Shown here piece after piece: positions 9,286 to 17,410 of a stretch of DNA of 64,000 nucleotides. The position numbers were made by a program, and so were the translations under genes. The first letter of the stretch is position 1; every line of letters begins with the position of its first letter. This DNA comes from Chryseobacterium caseinilyticum (GTDB lineage Bacteria > Bacteroidota > Bacteroidia > Flavobacteriales > Weeksellaceae), in assembly GCF_014837145.1 (NCBI RefSeq), contig NZ_JACYFS010000002.1:505508-569507 (forward strand), written 5' to 3'. Below the pieces are notes generated by a model. The model made no database searches, was not told the DNA's origin, and saw nothing but the letters and a program-made list of their open reading frames with translations.

Positions 9286-9780
9286 ATGGAATCACAATAC
9301 AAATCTATCGAAACAGAAATAGAATCTGGAAAAGCACCCGGACTGAAAGTGAAACTTCTAAGTGAAGTTGGCGGTGTGAAAACCTATATGCTTGTTTTCT
9401 CGAAAGACGATGAAGTAGTTTCCGGACTTTCAGATTTTGCGAAGGAATACGACATTAAAAGTGCCCATTATCAAGGCATCGGAAGTGCATTTGAAACCGA
9501 ATTGGGTTGGTTTGATTTTGACCGTCAGGAATATCTGGTGAACACTGTCGGTGTTGCTGAAGTGACCTCTATCATTGGAAATATTACCTGGTACGAAGGA
9601 AAACCGGTAGCACATACCCACACGACTGTTTCTTTAAAAAATGGAAGCGTCAAAGGTGGACATTTACTCAAAATGATTGTCGGGCCAACCATAGAAATTG
9701 TTCTGACCGCAGAACCGTCTTATCTCTATAAAAAATTAAACCCCGAGTTCAATGCAGCAGCCATCGATCCGGAATTATAA
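9286..9780 (+). CDS. Cytosolic PPC-domain (DUF296) protein, tandem paralog
   Basis: A 164-residue PPC-domain protein whose whole length aligns with the mature part of the preceding gene product. Both share EXGKAPGLKVKLLS near the start, the AHTH and VKGGHLL histidine motifs, and a YKKLxPEFNAAxIDPxL end. By eye a little over half of the residues match. It lacks the signal peptide, so the tandem duplication gives one periplasmic and one cytosolic copy. It lies 5 bases after its paralog and 27 before the zinc alcohol dehydrogenase, probably in one transcript. Confidence 0.85.
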   Translation: MESQYKSIETEIESGKAPGLKVKLLSEVGGVKTYMLVFSKDDEVVSGLSDFAKEYDIKSAHYQGIGSAFETELGWFDFDRQEYLVNTVGVAEVTSIIGNITWYEGKPVAHTHTTVSLKNGSVKGGHLLKMIVGPTIEIVLTAEPSYLYKKLNPEFNAAAIDPEL

Positions 9781-9807
9781 ATAATAAACAAAATAAAAAT
9801 CAACAAT

Positions 9808-10920
9808 ATGGAAATTACAGCAGCTATCGTAAAATCACAAGGTAGCGAATTCGAATTGGAGAAAGTAACGTTGGACGAGCCGGGTGCTGAGGAAGTGCTT
9901 GTAAAGATAGTTGCAACAGGGATCTGTCATACCGATATGGTTGCCCGAGACTTTATTATGGGTTCGCCTAATTTTCCTGTGATATTGGGTCACGAGGGAG
10001 CAGGTGTCATTGAAAAAGTTGGGAGTGATGTTCATCACCTGAAAGTTGGTGATCACGTGGTCTTAACTTATGGATTCTGTGGAGAATGTGAGATTTGCAG
10101 AACCGGAAATCCGGCGTATTGCTATGAGTTTTTCGACCGTAACTTCTCAGGAGCGGACATCGAAGGACATCACCACCACCACGATCACGAAGGAAAAGAC
10201 ATCAATGATAATTTCTTTTCTCAGTCTTCTTTTGCAACCTATTCTATCGCTCACAAAAACAATGTGATCCCTGTTCCGAAGGATGCGCCATTGGAAATTT
10301 TAGGACCACTGGGTTGCGGGATCCAAACTGGTGCTGGTGCTGTGATCAATACACTGAAGATTAAAGTGGGAAGTTCTATCGTGATCTCTGGAACTGGTGC
10401 TGTAGGTCTTTCTGCTGTTATGGCGGCAAAAGCGTCTTCTGCAACTGTGATTATTGCTGTAGATATCAATGATGATAGATTGGCTTTTGCAAAAGAATTG
10501 GGGGCAACGCACACGATCAATTCATTGAACGAAAATGTAAGAGAAAAAATCCGTGAGATCCTTCCAAATGGTGTGCAGTTTGCGGTGGACACAACCGGCA
10601 GAAGTGAGGTGATCAACAATTCATTGAACAGTTTGGCTCCTGTTGGGGAAATGGCGATCATCGGTGTTGCGACCAAACCATTGGAATTGGAAACGAACAT
10701 TTTCCTTACTAAAGGTTACAAGATCAAATTTGTAAACCAAGGAGATAGCGTATCGGAAGAATTCATTCCTAAATTGATTAAAATGTATCTTCACGGACAG
10801 TTTCCGTTTGATAAATTAATTAAAACTTATTCTTTTGAAGACATCAATCAGGCAGTTGAAGATTCCGAAAAAGGTAGAACCATCAAAGCGGTTTTGAAGA
10901 TCGGAGAATACAGCAAATAA
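9808..10920 (+). CDS. Zinc-dependent NAD(P) alcohol dehydrogenase (aryl-alcohol type)
   Basis: A 370-residue MDR alcohol dehydrogenase resembling benzyl/aryl-alcohol dehydrogenases. The catalytic zinc ligands are the Cys of GICHTD and the GHEGAG histidine. The structural zinc loop is CGECEICRTGNPAYC. The Rossmann turn is SGTGAVGLSAV. Between the zinc loop and the active-site region lies a histidine-rich insert (GHHHHHDHEG), a natural His5 stretch. It oxidises alcohols or reduces aldehydes in the cytosol. It ends the cluster of hydrolase, NTF2-like and PPC genes, with a terminator following. Confidence 0.88.
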   Translation: MEITAAIVKSQGSEFELEKVTLDEPGAEEVLVKIVATGICHTDMVARDFIMGSPNFPVILGHEGAGVIEKVGSDVHHLKVGDHVVLTYGFCGECEICRTGNPAYCYEFFDRNFSGADIEGHHHHHDHEGKDINDNFFSQSSFATYSIAHKNNVIPVPKDAPLEILGPLGCGIQTGAGAVINTLKIKVGSSIVISGTGAVGLSAVMAAKASSATVIIAVDINDDRLAFAKELGATHTINSLNENVREKIREILPNGVQFAVDTTGRSEVINNSLNSLAPVGEMAIIGVATKPLELETNIFLTKGYKIKFVNQGDSVSEEFIPKLIKMYLHGQFPFDKLIKTYSFEDINQAVEDSEKGRTIKAVLKIGEYSK

Positions 10921-10932
10921 ATATAACAATTG

Positions 10933-10961
10933 AAAAAGCCTTACAACCCAGTAAGGTTTTT
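10933..10961 (+). terminator. Rho-independent terminator
   Basis: CCTTAC/GTAAGG stem with a six-base loop, flanked by A5 upstream and T5 downstream, right after the zinc alcohol dehydrogenase. Confidence 0.65.
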
Positions 10962-11029
10962 CTGTTTGTGATGAATTGTTTGAAGAGATTTCAAAATTTA
11001 AATTAGTAGTCATTTTAAATCAAAAAAAT

Positions 11030-12052
11030 ATGGATAAAGGTATTATCAAAACAGGAATTCTAACTTTTGGAAAATCAGGAAGTGCTTTTCACGCTCCGTT
11101 TTTGGAGGCTCATTCTGGCTTTGAATTAAAGGCAATCGTTGAGCGTACAAACAAAAAAGCAGAAGAAAAATATCCGGAGATCATCAGTTACGATTCTGTC
11201 GATGAATTATTCAAAGATGAATCAATCGATATGGTGGTAGTAAATTCCCCAGACCATCTGCATTTTGATCACGCAAGGTCTGCTATTCTTACAGGTAAAC
11301 ACGTCTTGTTGGAAAAACCTGCGACCATCTTAAGTTCAGAGATCAGAGAGCTTTATGATCTTGCTGATGCAAACTCCCGGCATCTGATGCTGTACCAGAA
11401 CAGAAGATACGATACCGATTTTTTAACAGTGAAAAATGTCTTGGAAAGTGGAAGGTTGGGAACACTGAAGGAAGCTCATTTTCGATATGATTTCAATTTA
11501 ACTGCCGATCAGATAGGAAAAATGCCAACGCCCGACAAAAAAGGTGGAGATATCGTTTACGGTCTCGGACCACACATTCTCGACCAGATCATCAGTCTTT
11601 TTGGCATTCCAGAGTCTAGTTACAAAACAACTTCAAAAGTAAGAAATTCGGATATCATCGATTTTTTCAGTTATATTTTTAAATTTCCAAATGAGCTAAC
11701 GGTCTTTGCAAGTTCAAATCTCTCAACAGCAGATCAGGAACCAGCATTTAAATTAAGAGGAGCCAATGGAAGTTTTATTAAAAAAAGAAGCGACATTCAG
11801 GAGCAACAGCTGATCGAGGGTCTCAGTCCTCTGGATGCGAGCTATGGGGTAGAAAATAAAAGTCAGGGCATCATCGTAACATTGGATGATCAGGGAAATC
11901 ACAATGAAGAATTTGTTACTACTTCAAAAAGTACATATATGAAGCTTTTTGATGATGTCTATGATCAGATTATGTATTCAAAAAATTATCCTGTAAAAAA
12001 GGAAGAGGTGATTTATCAGATCGAACTTTTGGAAAGGGAAAATGATTTTTAA
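11030..12052 (+). CDS. Gfo/Idh/MocA family oxidoreductase
   Basis: A 340-residue NAD(P)-dependent oxidoreductase of the glucose-fructose oxidoreductase/inositol dehydrogenase family. It resembles the YdgJ/scyllo-inositol dehydrogenase branch (ILTFGKSGSAFHAPFLEAHSGF). The N-terminal Rossmann fold is followed by the LEKPAT motif (variant of EKP) and the catalytic-helix GGDIVYGLGPHILDQ. ATG 11030 is preferred because earlier codons overlap the terminator region. It converges on the AraC gene that ends 6 bases downstream. Confidence 0.85.
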   Translation: MDKGIIKTGILTFGKSGSAFHAPFLEAHSGFELKAIVERTNKKAEEKYPEIISYDSVDELFKDESIDMVVVNSPDHLHFDHARSAILTGKHVLLEKPATILSSEIRELYDLADANSRHLMLYQNRRYDTDFLTVKNVLESGRLGTLKEAHFRYDFNLTADQIGKMPTPDKKGGDIVYGLGPHILDQIISLFGIPESSYKTTSKVRNSDIIDFFSYIFKFPNELTVFASSNLSTADQEPAFKLRGANGSFIKKRSDIQEQQLIEGLSPLDASYGVENKSQGIIVTLDDQGNHNEEFVTTSKSTYMKLFDDVYDQIMYSKNYPVKKEEVIYQIELLERENDF

Positions 12053-12057
12053 GTTTA

Positions 12058-12972
12058 TTAAACTTCCATATCAAACACTTGCTTGCGATAATTGCTGGGA
12101 GACATTCCCGAGTATTGCTTGAAGAACCGGCTGAAATGGAATTGATTTTCAAAATTGAGATGGTCAGAGATATACTTTACCGGCAAAGATCTATTATCCA
12201 GCAAAACTTTGGCTTCCAGAACAACCATCTCTGTGATAAATTGCCGAGCCGTTTTCCCTGTCTTTTTCTTAAGCAATTGTGAAAGATATTTTTCGTTAAT
12301 AGAAAGCTTTTCTGAATAAAAGGTCACTTCTCTGTTGCTGAGATAAAACTCAGATAATAATTTGATAAACCTATAGATGATCGTGTTGGAGTAATCCGGG
12401 TCTGTCTCCATCTCATCGTAATAAGGTTTTACTTTTATCAGGATGGATTTGAAGATGTTTTTGATCATTTCGAAATGCAGGTCCTTATCATCGGTCCTTA
12501 CCTGAAGTTTAGCTATAATCTCTATCAGGTCGAGCAGTAAGACCTGATCTTCCTCATTTATTTTTCTATGAGTAGAAAGGCCTTGCCTCAGGAAGTTGGC
12601 AACATTGAAATATTTACCCAAAATCCCAGAGCTTTTCAGAAATTCTGGTGTAAAAAGTAGAGAAATAAATTTGGTATCTTCAAAATCCCAGGTCAGTTGG
12701 CGAATGGACGATGGAGGAATGATGATGACACTATTCGCATCCAGAGCATAATCAAGTAAATTGACCTTCAAACTCAAGGTGCCATTGATTAAGAAAACCA
12801 TCGAGAAATGCTCCGAACGAAATGCTCTATTCCAAAATGCCTCTGAGCTGTCTTTTGATGAATCGTAAATGATAAGATCAGAAGGTGTTGCCTGCAATCC
12901 AATGTTTTCACCGATCTCAGAAAGTTCCAGATCTTTCACTTCCAGATCCAGATTTGATTTGCGCGTCGCCAA
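12058..12972 (-). CDS. AraC family transcriptional regulator
   Basis: A 304-residue regulator with an N-terminal cupin-like sensor region and a C-terminal AraC double HTH (second motif LPVKYISDHLNFENQFHFSRFFKQYSGMSP, described by its ends only). The only start compatible with an upstream in-frame stop is TTG at 12972; no ATG precedes the conserved region, so the start is tentative. It is convergent with the Gfo/Idh gene and divergent from panB. Its target is unknown; the neighbouring ADH/Gfo block is a candidate by position. Confidence 0.82.
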   Translation of the reverse strand: MATRKSNLDLEVKDLELSEIGENIGLQATPSDLIIYDSSKDSSEAFWNRAFRSEHFSMVFLINGTLSLKVNLLDYALDANSVIIIPPSSIRQLTWDFEDTKFISLLFTPEFLKSSGILGKYFNVANFLRQGLSTHRKINEEDQVLLLDLIEIIAKLQVRTDDKDLHFEMIKNIFKSILIKVKPYYDEMETDPDYSNTIIYRFIKLLSEFYLSNREVTFYSEKLSINEKYLSQLLKKKTGKTARQFITEMVVLEAKVLLDNRSLPVKYISDHLNFENQFHFSRFFKQYSGMSPSNYRKQVFDMEV

Positions 12973-13040
12973 TGTTTAGTTTTTAACAAATATATAGATC
13001 TTCATCTTACTTATAGATATATTTTGCTGTCTTTTTTCTA

Positions 13041-13071
13041 TTTGATTGGCAGTGTCGCAAGACGAACTTTG
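13041..13071 (+). promoter_or_regulatory. Possible promoter for panB
   Basis: TTTG (13041-13044), 19 bases, then GAACTTTG (13064-13071), one base off TAnnTTTG, about 60 bases before the panB start. Confidence 0.3.
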
Positions 13072-13131
13072 TGAATTCACATTATTCAGAAAAGATGAAT
13101 AGTTAATAAAAAATAATCATTAAAAGAGAAA

Positions 13132-13977
13132 ATGTCAGTAAATAAAACAGCCGATAAAAATAAGGTGACCGTTCAGATTTTCAGAAAAATGAAGGAAAAA
13201 GGACAGAAGATAAGTATGTTGACCGCTTACGATTATACTATGGCAAAATTGGTCGACCAGGCTGGTATTGATGCCATCCTTGTTGGAGATTCTGCTGGTA
13301 ATGTGATGGCTGGTTATGAAACTACTTTGAGTGTAACACTTGATGAAATTATTTATCACGCCAAGTCTGTAAAAAGAGCGGTGAAAAATTCACTTATTGT
13401 TGTCGATATGCCATTTGGAACGTGTTCCGGCGATCCAATAGATTCCCTGCACAACGCCATCAGAATTATGAGAGAAACGGGAGCAGAAGCCCTGAAAATA
13501 GAAGGTGGAGAGGAATTGCTGCCTGACATCAGAAAAATCATTTCCGCTGGAATTCCTGTGATGGGACATCTCGGGCTGATGCCTCAGTCGGTGCATCGAT
13601 ATGGCGGATTCGGATTGCGTGCAAAATCTGAAATGGAAGCGCAAAAACTTAAAAATGATGCTGCACTTTTAGAGGAAGCAGGATGTTTTGCGATCACCTT
13701 GGAAAAAGTTCCGGCAGCTTTGGCAGAAGAAATCGCTTTGTCCTTAAAGATTCCGGTTATCGGGATTGGTGCAGGTCCGCAGGTTGACGGTCAGGTCTTG
13801 GTGGTTCACGATATGCTGGGATTGAATCAGGAATTCTTACCAAAGTTCGTACGCAAATATGCAGAATTGGGAGATACCGTCAAGAAAGCGGTAAATGATT
13901 ATATTCTTGATGTCAAAAACAGCGATTTTCCTTCTGTCAGTGAGTCCTATGAAAATCCGACCAAAGAAGTTGTCTGA
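13132..13977 (+). CDS. panB: 3-methyl-2-oxobutanoate hydroxymethyltransferase PanB
   Basis: A 281-residue enzyme of pantothenate and CoA synthesis. It transfers a hydroxymethyl group from methylene-tetrahydrofolate to ketoisovalerate to give ketopantoate. Family landmarks are MLTAYDYTMAKL, the metal ligands Asp53 (VGDS), Asp92 (VDMPFG) and Glu124 (KIEGG), HLGLMPQSVHRYGGF, and the general base Glu191 (LEKVP). It is a housekeeping gene standing alone between accessory blocks; panC and panD are not in the window. Start ATG 13132 fits the family length. Confidence 0.95.
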   Translation: MSVNKTADKNKVTVQIFRKMKEKGQKISMLTAYDYTMAKLVDQAGIDAILVGDSAGNVMAGYETTLSVTLDEIIYHAKSVKRAVKNSLIVVDMPFGTCSGDPIDSLHNAIRIMRETGAEALKIEGGEELLPDIRKIISAGIPVMGHLGLMPQSVHRYGGFGLRAKSEMEAQKLKNDAALLEEAGCFAITLEKVPAALAEEIALSLKIPVIGIGAGPQVDGQVLVVHDMLGLNQEFLPKFVRKYAELGDTVKKAVNDYILDVKNSDFPSVSESYENPTKEVV

Positions 13978-14086
13978 TTTTAAGCAGGCCATTACTCAAA
14001 ATCACAATCATTCTTCCGATAAGTGTAATTTTTGGGATGCCGTTTTTTGGAAATTTGCAGTATAATTAATTTAAAATAATTTCAAA

Positions 14087-14758
14087 ATGAAAAAAATAAG
14101 CATTATCGCATTGGCTGGACTAGGTTTACTTCTTGCTTCTTGTAACAAAAATTCTACCCAGACGCCTTCTCAGGAACAGCAGGTTGCTGAAAAACAAGGA
14201 GATGTTTTTGCTGTTGATACAACCTCCTCTGTTGTGAACTGGAAAGCATTTCATAAAGGCGGATTTGCGCCAAGATGGGGAACACTTTCTTTATCATCAG
14301 GAGAATTGTCTTTAGCTGACGGACAGTTGAGCGCTGGAGAATTTGTCATCGATATGAAATCATTGAAAGTTGACCCGGCGTCTGTGACCGAAAAAGATAA
14401 AAACTATGCTGAATTGGAAGGGCATTTGAAAAGTGCAGACTTCTTTGATGTGGAAAAGAATGCGACTGCGGAATTTAAAGTGACCAAAGTTGAAGACTTG
14501 GCTGCGGCTACAACCGATGCCGTCGCAGGTGCTAACAAGACCATCAGTGGAAACCTGACTTTGCAAGGCAAAACCTTAAATGTATCTTTTCCTGCCAATG
14601 TACAGGTTGCTGACAAAACAGTTTCTGTGAAAGGAAAATTGACGGTGAACCGTACTGACTGGGGAATTAAATTCGGGACAAGTGAAGCAGATCCGGCAGA
14701 ATGGATGATCAGCAAAGATATTGAGATCGGAGTTGATGTGAAAGCAACGAAACCTTAA
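14087..14758 (+). CDS. YceI family lipoprotein
   Basis: A 223-residue protein with a lipoprotein signal peptide (lipobox LLAS-Cys19) and an NKNS start to the mature chain. The YceI-fold domain covers about residues 45-220, a lipocalin-like barrel known to bind polyisoprenoids in some members. Typical stretches are VDTTSSVVNWKAFHKGG, KSADFFDVEKNATAEFKV and KLTVNRTDWGIKFGT. It is probably a periplasm-facing anchored lipid-binding protein. A hairpin (14779-14807) follows 21 bases after its stop. Confidence 0.88.
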   Translation: MKKISIIALAGLGLLLASCNKNSTQTPSQEQQVAEKQGDVFAVDTTSSVVNWKAFHKGGFAPRWGTLSLSSGELSLADGQLSAGEFVIDMKSLKVDPASVTEKDKNYAELEGHLKSADFFDVEKNATAEFKVTKVEDLAAATTDAVAGANKTISGNLTLQGKTLNVSFPANVQVADKTVSVKGKLTVNRTDWGIKFGTSEADPAEWMISKDIEIGVDVKATKP

Positions 14759-14778
14759 AAGAATATTATCAATCTTAC

Positions 14779-14842
14779 ACTAGTTTAAGAAAAATTCTTT
14801 AACTAGTTTATTCGTACATCTTCTGTTTTTAGTGGAACTTTG
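14779..14842 (+). promoter_or_regulatory. ACTAGTTTAAG inverted repeat and promoter-like boxes before the SDR gene
   Basis: A 13-base inverted repeat with one mismatch (14779-14791 / 14795-14807) could terminate the YceI transcript. Its right arm contains CTAGTTTA (14803-14810). That element is followed after 24 bases by GAACTTTG (14835-14842), a near match to TAnnTTTG, 49 bases before the SDR start. The same CTAGTTTA-N24-box spacing occurs at 18645-18684. Confidence 0.4.
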
Positions 14843-14890
14843 AAAATTACACTTCATACAGAACATGTACGCTTTAATAATAAAAATAAA

Positions 14891-15685
14891 ATGGATTTAA
14901 AGTTAAAAGGAAAAAAAGCTCTGGTCACAGGATCTACAGGCGGAATAGGTTTTGGGATTGCCCTGGGACTTCTTCGTGAAGGAGCCAGGGTTTATATCAA
15001 TGGAAGGACAGATGAGAAAATAAATGAAGCGATTGCCAGACTGAAGAAGGAAGTTCCGGATGCAATTGTAAAAGGAATTGCTGCAGATTTCTCCAAGGTG
15101 TCTGAAGTTAATGATTTGATCGAAGCTTTGCCTGAAATTGATATTCTGGTCAACAACGTTGGTGTTTACGGCGATCAGCCTTTTGAAACAACGGAGGACG
15201 CAGAATGGCTTAACGATTTTGAAGTTAATGTCCTTAGCGGCGTAAGGTTATCACGTCATTATGCTCCTCTAATGAAAGCAAAAAATTGGGGGAGAATTAT
15301 TTTTATTTCCAGTGAATCTGCCATCAATATTCCTGAAGATATGATTCTTTACGGAGTAACGAAGACGGCTTATTTAGCGTTAAGCAGAGGTCTGGCGAAA
15401 TTGATGAAAGGTACCAATGTAACAGTTAATGCTATATTACCAGGTCCGACATTAGCAGAAGGAACAGAGAAAATGTTTGAAAAAATTGCCGCAGATAAAG
15501 GGATATCTGTTGAAAAGGCTCAGATAGATTTCATCAGAGAAAAAAGACCATCGTCTGTTATTGAGCGTTGGGCTACAACAGAGGAAGTTGCAAATCTTGT
15601 CGTTTATGTAGCAAGTCCGTTATCTTCAGCAACATCTGGTTCAGCATTACGCGTGGATGGTGGAGTGGTTGATAGCGCGTTTTAA
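14891..15685 (+). CDS. SDR family oxidoreductase (classical)
   Basis: A 264-residue classical SDR with cofactor turn GSTGGIGFG, the NNVGVYG motif, catalytic Ser in FISSESA and the YGVTK active-site pair. The C-terminal DGGVVD end is typical of FabG-like members. The substrate is not assignable. ATG 14891 (MDLKLKGKKALVTG) matches family N-termini, whereas earlier codons would cover the promoter-like boxes. It is followed by a strong hairpin terminator. Confidence 0.85.
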   Translation: MDLKLKGKKALVTGSTGGIGFGIALGLLREGARVYINGRTDEKINEAIARLKKEVPDAIVKGIAADFSKVSEVNDLIEALPEIDILVNNVGVYGDQPFETTEDAEWLNDFEVNVLSGVRLSRHYAPLMKAKNWGRIIFISSESAINIPEDMILYGVTKTAYLALSRGLAKLMKGTNVTVNAILPGPTLAEGTEKMFEKIAADKGISVEKAQIDFIREKRPSSVIERWATTEEVANLVVYVASPLSSATSGSALRVDGGVVDSAF

Positions 15686-15723
15686 ATTTGGATCAATTTT
15701 TTAATTAACGTTTTTATATTTTT

Positions 15724-15751
15724 AAAAGACATCTGATTTTAGATGTCTTTT
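15724..15751 (+). terminator. Rho-independent terminator
   Basis: Perfect 11-base inverted repeat AAAAGACATCT / AGATGTCTTTT around a GATTTT loop, 38 bases after the SDR stop. Confidence 0.8.
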
Positions 15752-15769
15752 GATTTTTCTACTTTCAAA

Positions 15770-15798
15770 TTTGAGTTGATTTTAAAATAATATCTTTA
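15770..15798 (+). promoter_or_regulatory. Promoter for the Crp-like regulator
   Basis: TTTG (15770-15773), 17 bases, then TATCTTTA (15791-15798), one base off TAnnTTTG. It lies about 20 bases upstream of the TTG start at 15820. Confidence 0.4.
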
Positions 15799-15819
15799 CA
15801 TATATTTAAAATTAACATT

Positions 15820-16428
15820 TTGGACAGAGACCTTAATTCAGAAAACCCATTGGATATATTGATCAGAAGTTTCAACGATTCATTTCCTTTAAATGAGGTA
15901 GAAGAGGCAGAGGTTAGGAGGTTTTTTAAAAAGAAAACAGTTAAAAGAAAAGGTTCTCTCCTGCAGGAAGGTGATGTATGCAGACATATTTCGTTTGTGG
16001 TTTCCGGGTGTTTCAAAATGTATGCGGTAGATTCCAGTTTTAAAGAGCACAATCTGCAATTTGCAATCGAAAATGAATGGATCGCAGATATTCAGAGTTT
16101 TTATGACGAAAAACCAAGCAGATTAACCATCGAAGCAGTTGAACCATCGGTCGTGCTTCAGATCACTCATGAAGACCTGCTTTATTTGTACGTGAATTAC
16201 CATAAGTTTGACCGGAATTTCAGGATCATCAACGAAAGAAAGTTTATCAATTTTCAGGACAGGATATTGCAAAGCATCAGTTCTACGGCCGAAGAAAGAT
16301 ATCTCAATTTTCAAAAAGATTTTCCTGAATTAGTCAAAAGATTGCCAAATACACAAATTGCATCTTATCTGGGTATCACCTCAGAGTTTCTCAGTAAAGT
16401 GAGAAAAAATATCGTCAAGAAGAAATAA
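15820..16428 (+). CDS. Crp/Fnr family transcriptional regulator
   Basis: A 202-residue protein with an N-terminal cyclic-nucleotide-binding-like barrel (KRKGSLLQEGDVCRHISFVVSG) and a C-terminal HTH (TQIASYLGITSEFLSKVRK). It belongs to the Bacteroidota branch often found beside oxidoreductase genes. Its recognition helix differs from the VETxIR helix of the three Crp/Fnr proteins near 47-52 kb. TTG 15820 is the only plausible start; no in-frame ATG precedes the barrel. The AraC gene begins 33 bases downstream, so the two regulators probably share a transcript. Confidence 0.82.
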   Translation: MDRDLNSENPLDILIRSFNDSFPLNEVEEAEVRRFFKKKTVKRKGSLLQEGDVCRHISFVVSGCFKMYAVDSSFKEHNLQFAIENEWIADIQSFYDEKPSRLTIEAVEPSVVLQITHEDLLYLYVNYHKFDRNFRIINERKFINFQDRILQSISSTAEERYLNFQKDFPELVKRLPNTQIASYLGITSEFLSKVRKNIVKKK

Positions 16429-16461
16429 ATATTCACAAATATTCATCAGTAAAATTACATC

Positions 16462-17334
16462 TTGGATCGTTTAGAAATTAAAAAGAATATTCAGAAACCG
16501 GAAGATCAGAATTTGTCTTTCCGTGCATTTGACCTTACAGAACACAATCTGAAAGATCATCTCCAGCCAAATAAGAAAGATCACTTTTGTATTTTGTTGG
16601 TGGAGTCTGGAGAGATCGGGCTTCAAATCGAGGATCAGAAATTTAAACTCAGTACTGGGAAAATCTCAATCATCTTTCCTGAGCAGATTTCTTTCATTAC
16701 CTCGGTCTCGTCAAATATATCAGGTAAAATTATCTTGTTTGAGGAAATCCTTTTCTGTTCTGATATTCTGAAAAATGAATTGCTTTCGTATAATGTCGAT
16801 CTGGCGACTCATCTCAATTGTGTCTTCCTGTCTCCTTCAGAATTTGAACAGTCAAAGAAACTGGTCAATGATATTGAAAGTATTTACCTTGACCCGAGTC
16901 TTGTCCGAAAAGAGCAGGCGCGTTTTTATATCAAGATCTTCCTGTTGGGTCTAATTGAATTAGTCCACGGCCAGCATCCTGTGTTACAACACGAAACAGA
17001 TAAGACGCTTTACATTCGTTTCAAAAAAATGCTGAACGAGCGATACAAAAGTGAGCGGACCGTGCAGTACTACGCATCAAAATTAGCAATCACTACCAAG
17101 AAGCTGAACAATCTTACCAAGAAGCATTGTGATGAGACTGCAATTAACGCTATTCATAACCGTATTCTTCAGGAAATCAAAAGATTATTGTTGTTTTCCG
17201 ATCTTTCTCATAAGCAGATCTCATTGGAACTAGGATTCAGTTCACCTTCGGCACTGAATAAATTCGTAAAAACCAAATTAAAAGAAACGCCGACGGAACT
17301 TCAGGAGGAACTGGCTCAAATTTATAACAGATAG
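16462..17334 (+). CDS. AraC family transcriptional regulator
   Basis: A 290-residue regulator with a cupin-like N-terminal domain (LLVESGEIGLQIEDQKF, SIIFPEQISFIT) and a C-terminal AraC HTH (second motif ending LGFSSPSALNKFVKTKLKETPTELQ). Translation appears to start at TTG 16462. It follows the Crp-like gene closely and precedes the iron alcohol dehydrogenase by 76 bases. That gene has its own promoter-like box, so it is a plausible target; this is inferred from position. Confidence 0.82.
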   Translation: MDRLEIKKNIQKPEDQNLSFRAFDLTEHNLKDHLQPNKKDHFCILLVESGEIGLQIEDQKFKLSTGKISIIFPEQISFITSVSSNISGKIILFEEILFCSDILKNELLSYNVDLATHLNCVFLSPSEFEQSKKLVNDIESIYLDPSLVRKEQARFYIKIFLLGLIELVHGQHPVLQHETDKTLYIRFKKMLNERYKSERTVQYYASKLAITTKKLNNLTKKHCDETAINAIHNRILQEIKRLLLFSDLSHKQISLELGFSSPSALNKFVKTKLKETPTELQEELAQIYNR

Positions 17335-17369
17335 ACCCAATTATATAACACCTCGCTTTCTACCTGACC

Positions 17370-17377
17370 TACCTTTG
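17370..17377 (+). promoter_or_regulatory. TAnnTTTG box upstream of the iron alcohol dehydrogenase
   Basis: TACCTTTG is an exact match to the Bacteroidota -7 consensus, 33 bases before ATG 17411. No good TTTG box lies at the usual distance, which fits an activator-dependent promoter, for example one using the adjacent AraC protein. Confidence 0.4.
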
Positions 17378-17410
17378 TAATATAATTTTAACGTAAAATA
17401 TAATACAAAA

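Noticed and set aside
12051..12065. AAGTTTATTAAACTT inverted repeat between convergent Gfo/Idh and AraC genes
   Set aside because: All A/T except the outer pairs and only one loop base; too weak to call a terminator.
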